Of a DNA stretch of 64,000 nucleotides, positions 53,500 through 63,594 are shown piece after piece. Within the stretch, counting starts at the first letter, position 1. Each line of letters begins with the position of its first letter. The stretch is from Massospora cicadina (taxonomy: Eukaryota; Entomophthoromycota; Entomophthoromycetes; Entomophthorales; Entomophthoraceae). The notes under the pieces are model-generated. The model had not been told where the DNA came from, searched no databases, and saw only the letters and a program-made list of their open reading frames with translations. The stretch is from contig JAKSZP010008006.1 in the NCBI GenBank assembly GCA_022478985.1, positions 62,001-126,000 of the forward strand, in the 5' to 3' direction. The translations under genes and the position numbers were made by a program.

Positions 53500-54270
53500 A
53501 CTTTTTCTATAATGGGCTGGATGTCACCGTTTAAGACCTTAGGTCCAAGGATCTAATTTTTATTGACGAAAGATCACTTTGAAGATTTGTGTTTTATCAA
53601 AACCTTCCTAAGACGATTGAAGACTTCCTGAAGGTCTCCACATGATCATTGAAGTTCTCGAAAAGATGGTGATATTTTCAAAGTATACAAGTACACAGTA
53701 TCCTGTCAATTCCTCAAAGATCCCGCCCAAGGCGCTTTGGAAGGTGGCCATAGCATTACAAAGGCATTGGGGCATCCTCATGTATTAAATAGCCGCTCGT
53801 TGGCCATGAGCACACATTTGACTCAGTATTTAGGGTTGAGCTCCACTTGCCAATATCTGCTTGAAAGATCCATGGCAGAAAAGTCTCACGACCTTATGAG
53901 AAAGTGGAGAGAGCGTAAATTCAGAGTCAAAGGGATAAATGTCTTCTTAGCAATGAAGTTCTTCTGGCGGTAGTCCATCATCACTCAATGGCTGCCATCC
54001 TTCTTTTGAACCAGCAGGAGGGGGAGGCCTAAGGTCTTCTTGAAGGCATCAATAGCCCAGCTTTAAGTAGTTATAGAGCTCTAACGCCTCTTGGCTTCTT
54101 CAAACTTACTTTTTTGGTAAGGTCGGGACTGAAAGGGGAGATTCCCCAGTATTACATGATGTAGAGCCCCACTCGTTTTCCCAAAAATATTAGGTTTAGT
54201 CCAAAAAGGTTAGAGTGCTCCTCAAATTAATTCTTGAACATGGCGCTGCTGTTCACCAGTGAGCTCCTAT
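53500..54270 (-). pseudogene. GyG reverse transcriptase remnant
   Basis: Fingers: LGLPLLLVQKKDGSH and MDYRQKN; palm: MDLSSRYWQVEL (DL.SGYHQ), ERLFNT, CPNAFVML. The catalytic YLDD is replaced by TVYLYTLKISPSF near 53680; LQEVFNRLRKVLIK and GIVGNYRQFI follow. Frame 53737-53973 on the plus strand is only its shadow. Confidence 0.85.
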
Positions 54271-54499
54271 CCTATACAATTGTCAACCAGAGCTACTGTT
54301 AGGGTGTCTCTAAACCAAAATCCTTTAGACCCCTGAAGTTATAGACATTATCAATAGACACACATTGGTAGAAGTTGAACATAAGCGGCGAGACTATTAG
54401 TACCCACAACCTTAGGTTTATCAGTAAGGTAAGCAGACAACATCAATATTAGTCTGACATAGGCAGGGTCTATAATCCCAGGACAGGTGAGTACCTCTT

Positions 54500-54620
54500 T
54501 GGCAGATGGGTTATTTAGACCTCAGATCTTCAGCAGGTATTTGGAAGGGATGTTAATGTGGACCTGGGTATCGACAATAACTTAGGACTTTGTTGGTGTA
54601 GTGGTCAACTTATGTAGATA
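54500..54620 (-). pseudogene. GyG protease remnant
   Basis: Minus strand VIVDTQVHINIPSKYLLKI fits V.VDTGA..N.I...(Y/F)L, with the Gly-Ala of the active-site turn lost. Confidence 0.6.
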
Positions 54621-55562
54621 GATTGACATGCCTTCATTGTCATCAATGGCAGGTCAGGGCAAACATATTTAAGAGCCCCTCAAATGATACTCAAGTCAAT
54701 TGATTTGGCTCTCACACTCCAATAGGCAAGCCTGAAACTTGACCACCATTTTGAAGTCACATGTGGTATTAAAGATTAGGGCAACCTGATGTCCCAGAAG
54801 GTTAGAAATCTTTCATCATAATGTACTATTATGGATAGTCCTGGAGAAACTGAGTTCTTAGAAGAAGTTTATAGCTCAGGTAATCCAGTGATTTGGTGAG
54901 GGTATTTGTAGAAAGATTACCAAGATGGATAGTAAGAAATAAAAGGCCTTATGGATTGTGTACACTGCGGTTCAGCCGTGCCATCTTCAAAGTAGTGCGG
55001 CAAGTATGGAGCGATTTTTGATACTTTACTTAACTTGGAAGAATTAAAATTCATGGGGGAACCACAGTAACAATGGCGTTAACTGGAATTTTATGAACAA
55101 AACAGCCACATTGGCAACCAGAAACATGTACTGTGGACGTAGCATGAGAAACATGGAAGATTTATCAGAAGAAGAAAAACATTCAAAAGTTCTTTATTGA
55201 TGGGTATCAAAATGTTTCTTCAGGTATGATAGCACTAGGTCTGTTAGAGGTCATAGATAAGTTTTGAGGCGAGGTAGGGATGTCAGCATGGATTGCCTCA
55301 TACTTCATGCTGACGGCCCTTTTTACACCTCTTCAAAAAGTCATTTCCAGCATGTCTTGGCACTGTGATGTAAGCCACTTCAGTAAGTACATCAGAATTG
55401 AGGATTCGCCTGGTTCTTGACAACATGGATCTGAGGATGGTTAGAAGAGATAGAGGTGATGGCCTCAGGATGAAGGGTTGACGAAGAATTCATGTTAAGC
55501 ACTTTCTTGATTTACTTAATGAAAGTAAAAACATTTTTCTGGCGATCATATGTATCAGAAGC

Positions 55563-56700
55563 TCAGGAAAACCCCAAAACGGCGATGACAGCAGTTATGG
55601 TGTTTTCCAAGGTAATTCTGTTTGTGGTTACTAAAGGCTGCGCTTGGGAGTAGAAATGGCTGGAGAACTCCACAGGGCTTTTCTTTTCTTTAGCCAATAC
55701 CCAAGAATGCTTGTTTTTGATTGACCAGGGTTTGGTGGTGCCAAATTCTTGGACTATGGCGGTATGGACCTGTTCACACGTGCGGCATTCTTTTTTATGG
55801 GGAGTCATAATCTCTTGAGAAGCGCTTTTAAGGCAGGAGTGGATATGCTTCACATTATGCCAACTAGTAGCTGACTCCATAAAGCTCTCATATGCATATA
55901 GGAAAGAAGCAATGCTTTCCTGGATGGGGGTGAACTATACTTAAAAACTATTTCAAAAGTTTTTACAAGAAAAATGAATGGTATTGACACCAGGAATCGG
56001 TATGGGCTCATAAATTTTGGTTTTTGCATATTTATCAGGAGCCTGATATTCCAACCGTCACCTTAAACCATCAGGTCCTCTTTGATATTGTCCCAGCTTC
56101 ATTTCAATGAAATGAAGGACTTATGTCCAACTTGAGCTTTTAATTTTTGGATTTCTGAGCGTTGAAGTTAAAGCGGTTTCTTAAGTGTATCAATCAGGTG
56201 TCAAACCCTCATCAGGTTTGCTCAAACTGAGAAATGTGACTATTAGTGAGCTTGGTGAAGGCGCCAATATCATTTAATTTATCTGACAAGATCTCAATAA
56301 AGACTCTAGGATCAAGAGTTACTCCATCTACTCAGAGTTTGCACCCTTGGGCCACATTACAGATTTTATCCCATAAGGTGCCGAGGGCTGCCAAAACGTC
56401 TTTCTTCCAGGTGTCATCAGGGTCGCCAGGAATAGGTACTGTTGGGCCAGAAGGCCCTTGAGGCCCTTGAGGCCCATGTGGACCTTCAGGACATTCAGGC
56501 TCTTCAGGATCTTCCTGCCCCCGGGCCCTCAGGCCCTCCACTCCCAGAGGTTAAATCATTAAAGACCAGTTCCTGATAGTGTGCTGTAGAGTCCACACTA
56601 GGTCTATGACTTGTGGAGGCATTGGCTTGAAGCAGCTCAAGAAGCTATAGTCTTGATGAAGCTGATCTTCAAAATAGCCCAAAATTCCGCAATCCAACAT
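55563..56700 (-). pseudogene. GyG gag remnant with collagen-like Gly-Pro-X repeat
   Basis: N-terminal frame 56332-56541 contains a run of five Gly-Pro-X triplets (GPHGPQGPQGPSGPT) and then a helix. Frame 55563-55880 has the gag core pattern: HTAIVQEFGT, FSSHFYSQAQPL, ending ITAVIAVLGFS. FYSQAQPL recalls FYNEAQPL in GyB gag. A zinc knuckle was not found. Stops separate the parts. Confidence 0.7.
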
Positions 56701-57273
56701 GGCAGTTGGTTTTGGCCTCATTGATAATTGTCAATTATTGACAATGGCTTCTTGATTTTGTGGACAAAGGAGGAGGCTGCATTATATAAATCAACAACAT
56801 GGGAGTGTATAGTTTTAGTAAGCCCTAGATGTCATGAGACTTAATGATGGTGCAGCTTTACTACTCTTAGTAGATGATTGATAGCAAGACGGACAAAATT
56901 TTAAAGATAGCGCTCAGTCCCAAAGTCAATGCTCCCACCGTAGTTGAGATAAGGTATATAGATTCCACATGGTAGAAGGCAAAAAAGAAACACATAAGTG
57001 ACTCAAGTGGCTCCCACAGAAGCATGCCATTTAATAACTATAGGAAAATTTTGGAAAAGTTATCTTTTCAAATTGGTATTGATCACCATCAATGTAAGAT
57101 AAAGTGAATTAAAATGTGCCCAAAACTCTAAGCTTTCAGGATTCATGGGCTGTACTTTGTATCATAAGGTAAAAATTTTCAAGTTATACTTCTTGACTGG
57201 TCAGCAGGTTGACTTTCTTGACTGCTTTTGTTCTTATTGTTTATTATAGACGTTTTTTTGACAGCTTGGAGCC

Positions 57274-57291
57274 CCCTGTAGTGAGCACCAC
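57274..57291 (-). promoter_or_regulatory. GyG primer-binding site
   Basis: Minus strand TGGTGCTCACTACAGGGG, 6 bases from the LTR end. It is the best preserved copy of the site shared by five gypsy copies here. Confidence 0.9.
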
Positions 57292-57297
57292 TTTTTT

Positions 57298-57765
57298 GGT
57301 GTACCAGTTCTCTTGACTGACGCCAAAGTATAAAAATGGGCTCAAAAATGAAGACTGGAGGAGAATGTGAAAAACGAAAAGATGGTTAGAATACAGACTA
57401 ACTTATTGAGTTAAAAAAACTTCACTATTTATAGGGCGTGTGGGGACAAGATGGCTCAAGAACCTTCACGGCCCAGTAAAACCAGGATCTTTCACTGCAT
57501 TCTGGATTGACTGAGTGGTCAGTATTCACATTGTTCTGCATTGTCCTTGTGACCGCAGTGGTGGTCGCTGCACCTATCATAATTTGGGAAGTGTGTACGG
57601 GATTCCTGGAGGTCTTTCCATCAATTTTCATGCACGTGATGCTTCCTGATCATATCTCATATATTGCCATCAGGGTAAGGTTCCGTTTGTGCTGGTTCAA
57701 AAGGTGATCTGCTGAGGCTTGAGTCAGGATTAAGGCTTTTGAATCAATTATCTTTAATTATTACA
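57298..57765 (-). repeat. GyG 5' LTR
   Basis: Plus strand TGGTGTACCAGTTCTCTTGA to ..ATTACA; 468 bp, aligned with 51198-51662. Confidence 0.9.
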
Positions 57766-57782
57766 GTATTAATTTTAAAATA

Positions 57783-58239
57783 TGGCTATTTCTAATACCT
57801 TAAACTGGGATCAATATCTCCCAAGTGCATTGATGGCTTACTAGATCAGCTATTATTGTATCATCAAAATGCTTCAATTTAAGGCTTAATATGAAAAAGA
57901 ACCTGTCATCCCTACTTTATTGTCAAAAGAAGGTGCCAGTAATAATGCAAAAGAGCCTAAAAATTTTAATGAGATTATCACATATAACCAATTAATTTTT
58001 GATGATATGAAAAATCTGGTTAAAATGGGTACAATAAAAGGTCAGGCATCAAATGCAAATTATTAAAATTTTCCACTTTTGAGATTCGCAATATAGTCTT
58101 ATACTACCATAACTGCATAACGCAGAGTAAGAGAAGATTTGTATTCTTATGGGTAGGGCCCTACGTCATAACTTATATTTTATCCAAGGTACATCAACCA
58201 AAGATGGACATTACTGAAGCTCAAAGAGAAAATAAAAGT
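57783..58239 (+). pseudogene. GyH integrase C-terminal fragment
   Basis: Plus-strand frame with NTLNWDQYLPSALMAY-stop (canonical W...L...AYR), KEPVIPTLLS (PV.P), a linker with LVKMG, and GPYVITYILSKVHQPKMD near 58150-58210 (GPY..t.il.....y). It is the 3' end of a plus-strand gypsy pol, not part of minus-strand GyG. Left side is cut by GyG and right side by OO5. Confidence 0.65.
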
Positions 58240-58249
58240 AAATCACACT

Positions 58250-60042
58250 GAAAAAATGATGTGAACCGCCCAAAATGAACAAATAAAACACAAAAAAAGA
58301 ACTCAACCAAACTGGTGGGACAGCGGTGAAACAATTATAACACCATGGCAGAAGAGGAGAACCAGGGGCCTATCTTGGGGGTGTCTTCACCCCAGAGCAG
58401 GACATGAGCTATGGCAAGGAGCAAGGGTGTCAGGGCATCAGCATTATTCGGATTAGTATCCTTGATAAATGGTGTGTCAGAAAGACACCCACATTAATAA
58501 GAGCGGTAAAATAAGCAGCCAAAGTGGTTTTATCTTTAATGTGGGTGTCATGTAGCTTGAATGATGTAGTAATATTGGTCCAAGTAATATTGGATTTGGG
58601 ATTCCGCGATACCACTGCCACACTTTGGATAAGCATAAGTGGTGGCTTTGTAAGCTCAGATCAGCACATCTTTACATAGCTTGTTAAGGGTGTGGGGATA
58701 ATGGGAAGAATGATCATTTCTGCGAGCATCAACACTTGTTTGGCGACATATTTTCAGAGGGGGCAACTATCTGAATTGGCAGCTGAATTAAGATCAATTT
58801 GGTGATCACTGGGGGACAGCTCAGCATCTGGCTGTTAGGTGTATAAACTAGTGGGACCTTAGCGTCATATTCTGTAATAAGAGATAGCTCAAAATTAAAG
58901 TGGATGTTTAAACGATATTACCTGATTCTTCAATTTCAGTAAATTAGCCCCATGGGTTCTGGTAGAACTGGATTGGGGTTTCAGCATATGATTGAGGATT
59001 GGCTAGTTGGGGAAGCATTGGAGCAAACTGATATCCAAAACAGTTCTTGATTGGAGGGAACATAGGTGACACTGGGATGAGGAGGAGCCTGATTGGGTGC
59101 TTCAGGCGTGGCTGCAGCATCAGGATTTGGGGGAGGGGGCAGGATTGTACCTCTTACTAAAATATCGTGGGGTTGTGGAAGATTGGATGCTGACAAGTAT
59201 TAATGTAGGGCCAGCGGAAGCAGCAAGGGATGGGAATTTTCATTTGGGGTGGTCCAAATCAAAACAAGATTGGCAGATAGTCAGCACGACCTTGACATGA
59301 GCTCAAAATGGATGTTCAGAGGCTGAATTGATGATGGCGCGGATGGGGAATCAACATGACAATATTATGAAATTTATAGTTGGCTGTGGTGAATGCAGGA
59401 GGCCAAGCGAGGCATGTAGCTTCTATTAAGACAACAAAGTGTAAGATTGCGTTGTAGCTGTAGGCTGCCAAACCTACCATAAGCTCCTGATAAAGACCGC
59501 GAGGAAGGTGGGTGGGCAACCAAGTGAACTGAACCACCATATTGGTGACTGTGGGGAGATGTGTGTGAATTGAGGGGATAGGTATGCCCTTGAAGACCAG
59601 GAGCACAGTTGTTGCAGTAGCAGCATCAGATTTGCATGTGAAACCAAGGTTGAAATACCACTTATAGGGACAGGTATTATTTAGTTCAGTGGATTTCATC
59701 ACCGCCTGTGCACTTTAGTAATGTCTTTGTCCACATATGGAAACAATTTCCCATACTTGACGTGAAGGCCAAATGCATGTTAGACTGGGGGAGCACAAGT
59801 GTGCTGTGAGGCACTGACTAAGATTATGCTAGGAGGAGGTTGAGATTCTTGGGCGAAACAAACTAACCCAATGATATTTTAAGATGAGAAAAACCAGTAT
59901 AAGCACAATTTCCCACCAGACTTAAACGCTGAGGGGGTTTTACCGCTGTTTCACACAGGAGCACCCAGCGGAGAATCTGAGGACATTGGGTGGAGAACGG
60001 CAGCAGTAGATTAAATTTTTTTTAACTTAGATTAACTTTTTA
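58250..60042 (-). mobile_element. OO5: ORF1-only non-LTR element in GyH
   Basis: Same subfamily as OO4: shared leader motif GATTCTCCGCT, ORF and 3' region (TTGTGTTTT.TTTG then CATTTTGGGCGGTTCAC versus CATCTCCTGGTTTGCTTAC). Diverged direct repeats AAATCACACTGAA (58240-58252) and AAATCGCTCAGAA (60043-60055), 10 of 13 identical, are a plausible target duplication. Confidence 0.6.
58335..59790 (-). pseudogene. OO5 ORF (LINE ORF1-like, decayed)
   Basis: LHVKYGKLFPYVDKDI near 59770, then the 128-codon frame 59316-59702 with WYFNLGFTCKSDAATA (LineC WINIGFETADEANAAA), VVQFTWLPTHLPRGLYQEL and MVGLAAYSYNAILHFVV (LineC FDSLPTNLPHKVIEEKI, CKGLVAYGEIQ). Frame 58981-59196 is proline-rich (ILPPPPNPDAAATPEAPNQA). 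The C-terminus near 58360-58335 reads SSSAMVL-stop. It preserves the longest uninterrupted stretch of the ORF1-like core among OO copies. A stop and frameshifts elsewhere. Confidence 0.68.
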
Positions 60043-60055
60043 AAATCGCTCAGAA

Positions 60056-60690
60056 GTCATAATGAGTAGAAAGAAGTGCTATATAACAATAACATACAAT
60101 GGTGGATATTGTTACTTAAGTAAGTATCTAAAAACTGGAGATATGATCAGTCAAATACATAGTCAATTCTTAAATAGGAATACCTTCCAATACTCTTAAT
60201 GTGGGTGAAGTCAGATATCTTCTTATCAGGAATACTAAAGATAGTAATCAAGCGGTCCCTCCAAAAAACTTGATGAATAATCTTACTTTAAGGATTTAGC
60301 AAATATCTTAATTTTTATATTAATAAATTGAACAAATAATAAACTAGTGATGCTAAAATATAATGGAAAAACTCCTTGGATATATCATTGGACTAAATCC
60401 ACAGCATAAAATAATTATTAGCTGAGTTAAAAGAACCTCAGGACTTGAAGCAATGTTTCACTGAATAATTTAAGTGAATCAAATTAATATAGCCCATAAA
60501 AGGTAAACATCAGATCTTCCCAAAGATTAATTTGATAATCTAAAGTCATCTCTGAAGAAGTGTTTCTAGCTTTTAATAATACATATATATCTTAGAGCAT
60601 TAAGCTTTCTTGAATCCCGATCTGATATCTAAAGAAGAGCCTGTTACTCAGATATCTCTTATATCATCATTAGTGTAAAATAGTGAAAGG
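60056..60690. other. AT-rich unassigned stretch
   Basis: No readable frame or RNA gene. It may be GyH 3' sequence or LTR, but no partner copy was found in the window. Confidence 0.3.
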
Positions 60691-60774
60691 TACTGCTTTT
60701 CCTTCTCGTAACAATCACTTTAGTTACTACGATTTGATTTATTTAGCAAATTTGGATAATCACACACAGGAAAG

Positions 60775-62197
60775 ATGGGCGAATTTATCAATAAAAATTA
60801 TACAACATGGGCGAGCGTTGTGGCGAGCGGTGCACTTAATGGTGAAACTAAGGGCAAGAAATGCCCTGGAGGGGGATCAGGAACCCAATCCGCAAAGAAA
60901 TCGCAAACTCAGACACTGTCTGGGTTTATGATATTCACTGTAAAGCACGCGCAATTTATGTACATTCAGTTCAACCAACCCTTATCAAAGGTGGAACATG
61001 GGATCAGACTCTTCCTTGGGGATGAGTCACCGACCCTATGGGAGAAAACATGTGAGGCACAGCCCTCACTTTTCCATCACGCGGTGTATGTAGCCACCAA
61101 CAACATGGGCTGCGGCTGGATCAATATTGGTTTTGAAACAGCTGATGAAGCCAATGCCGCAGCAAAAGTCTGTGTGGAAATTGCCCTCCCCGAGGGCATA
61201 AAATTGTGTGCACCATGTGCACCAGATGGAACAAAGTGAAAACTTTGTTCATCTCTTTTGACTCGCTCCCCACCAACCTTCCTCATAAGGTAATTGAGGA
61301 AAAGATTTGCAAAGGTCTCGTGGCCTATGGAGAAATTCAGCAACTCAAATTACAGCGATTTTGCCTGATGCCCAACCTGTGTACGGGCAAAGCTATCGCC
61401 ATAATCAATCCCTTCCCAGAAGTGGAAGAGGACTTATCCAGAATTCCCCGCACAGCAGAATTTCACTTTAAAGATGGGGGCCAGTCAGCCGCATTCTGAG
61501 TTACACCGGAACGCGCACCGCCCATTAGCTTCCACTGTGGCTCACTGGGCCACAAGGAACATGCATGCCCTGTGAAAGAGGGCTTATAGGGAAATGACTA
61601 TTGTGAGGAAGCAATGGACGAAGATAATGAAACTTTGCCAAAATGACTGATGGTCACCACCCATTCCGCTGGTGTGAGGATGGACTATACTCCATTGTGG
61701 ACCCAGTTACAAGCAAACAACGTAAAGTGGCACAAAAAGCCTGCAAGCGAGCAGCAGCCAAAGCAGTGGCACACGTGGAGTCGACCATTAACCCCAGACA
61801 AATTTGGGAGGATATTTCGGATATTCACCAAACCAACTAATCAGAACAATATGCCCAGGTCGAAAATTTTCACAGTAACCTGACTGAGTCACAAAGTGAC
61901 ATCAGTCATGCACATATTGAGAAACAATGCAACCACAATTTGGGTGAAAATGCGGTTCACAATTTACCAAAGTCAAACCTCAAAAATATAAAATCCAATC
62001 AACAATCCGCATCAAATCAACATGAGACCTGTTCAGGAAAAGTTGACGCAAATGCAAAAAACTGCAATTCCATTGAATCATTGGATCAGATCAAGGGAAC
62101 CAACAATGGCAGTGAAAGAGTTGGAGTACAGACGTGGAGCATGGCTAAAATGAGCCATGGTGGGATAGGGCCAGAGGGCCCTCCCAACCGCTCCTGA
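60775..62197 (+). pseudogene. LineC ORF1
   Basis: The ATG at 60775 opens 154 codons (MGEFINKNYTTWASVV...), including SPTLWEKTCEAQPSLF and WINIGFETADEANAAAKVC. After a frameshift at about 61220, frame 61206-61499 gives FISFDSLPTNLPHKVIEEKI, CKGLVAYGEIQ and NLCTGKAIAIINP. The zinc knuckle at 61524-61574 reads ISFHCGSLGHKEHACP: compared with LineB CTHCEAFGHKVHAC the first cysteine is serine. The basic C-terminus (KVAQKACKRAAAKAV) is in a further frame up to 62197. Expected role: LINE RNA binding. At least two frameshifts and several stops. Confidence 0.85.
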
Positions 62198-62224
62198 GGC
62201 GCTGCGGGCACCTCAGTGTCAATA

Positions 62225-62930
62225 GGGATGCTAAACATCGCAGGAGCCAGGGCTCATACGTTCCAAGCCAAAAAGCTGGAATTCATGTGAAAACCTCTTG
62301 TAGATATCTTGGCCATCCAAGAAACCCACTGTCTACAAGGGGAAGAAGAATCCTGGTCAACCAGGGTCGCACCATCACAATCAGTATGGACGTCTCACTG
62401 TGGGGTGATCGTCCAAAGTAACAAAAAGTTTAAAATTACAAATTTGTCATCACACTTGCATGGTTGAGTCCTGGTAGCAACAATCACATGCCAAGAGGAA
62501 AAAATTTCGATAGCATGCATATATGCACCGTGTACTGCAATTGAGAGAAAACAATTTTCTCAAAACATTCCTACTCTCACCCTCCCACCAGATACCATTA
62601 CATTAGGCGATTTTAACTGCTGGGATAACCCCAATATGGGCTGATGGCCTAATCCCAGGGTATACCCACCTGGACACATTGAATTCCGCACAATGAAGGC
62701 ATCTCTTGGCTTACAGGATGCTCTTCCCCTCCAGTTCACCACACCTTTCCCACATGACGTGGCCTAACATACGTGAGGGAGTGCTCAAATTGATGAGTCG
62801 CATTGACCACATCCTTGTCCCGCAATCCCACCACTCAAGAATCTCCAAATTTATAACAAAAAAGATCAATTTTTCTGACCACCGATTAGATATGGTGCAG
62901 TTAGTGCCAACCCTATCCCACATACAGGTG
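62225..62930 (+). pseudogene. LineC ORF2 APE-type endonuclease
   Basis: GMLNIAGARAHTFQAKKLE at about 62227, DILAIQETHCLQGEEE (catalytic Glu in QETH), IYAPCTA, TLGDFNCWDN (GDFN intact), then in frame 62706-63089 LMSRIDHILVPQ and INFSDHRLDMVQL, where the SRID and SDH catalytic motifs are canonical. One stop near 62290 and a shift near 62700 break the frame. All main catalytic residues I can see are preserved, unlike LineB. Confidence 0.87.
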
Positions 62931-63594
62931 TCGCCTTGGAGAAAGCTTCACCCAGCAAATATAAAATTGCCTGAGATATCCGACTGGGTTGAAAACAAGG
63001 CTACAAACCCAGAATTCACAGCCCCATTCACTTTGGATCCCATTGAAACATGGGAAAATTTCAAAAAGGATTTAATCAACAAAACCTGATACATTGCATC
63101 ACATAAGTACACCGCAGACACAGCCACAATCAAGCATACCTTGGCGGAACTAGACCACTTGTAAATAAATACTCCAAGATCTTGCTATATCCCCAACTGG
63201 GGATGCAAATGGGCATAAATATCTGCCCAACTTAACAATCTCATCTTCAAACACCAACACAGAATCAAAAATCGAACAAAGATAAGTTCATAAAGGAAGG
63301 CAAAACCTGTTCAACATACTTTTTCTGCCAATTCCACTCCCGCAGAAACCAGCCCATGTGCACACAGGTCCACAAGACCAATGGCACTGTGGCAACCGAC
63401 CCTGAGGAGGTCAAGGCGGAAGTACACCGCTATTACACTGAATTATATCATGAAACGCCAACAGATTCACAAAAAATTAAAATAATTTATACAAACTGCT
63501 GAGATACAAAGTACACCACCGAATTACAATATACTATCCCTTATTACATGGGAGGAGCTTTGGGAGACAATCGTGGTGCACCACGTAGGAAATG

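Larger units (their letters stand above)
51198..57765 (-). mobile_element. GyG: complete-length Ty3/gypsy element with both LTRs
   Basis: LTRs 51198-51662 and 57298-57765, PBS 57274-57291, purine tract next to the 3' LTR. Gag, protease, RT, RNase H and integrase in order on the minus strand, 6568 bp in total, no nested insert. LTRs have clearly diverged and every gene has stops, so it is old. Flanks AGACT (51193-51197) and GTATT (57766-57770) do not match, so the target duplication is lost or the ends are recombinant. Confidence 0.9.
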
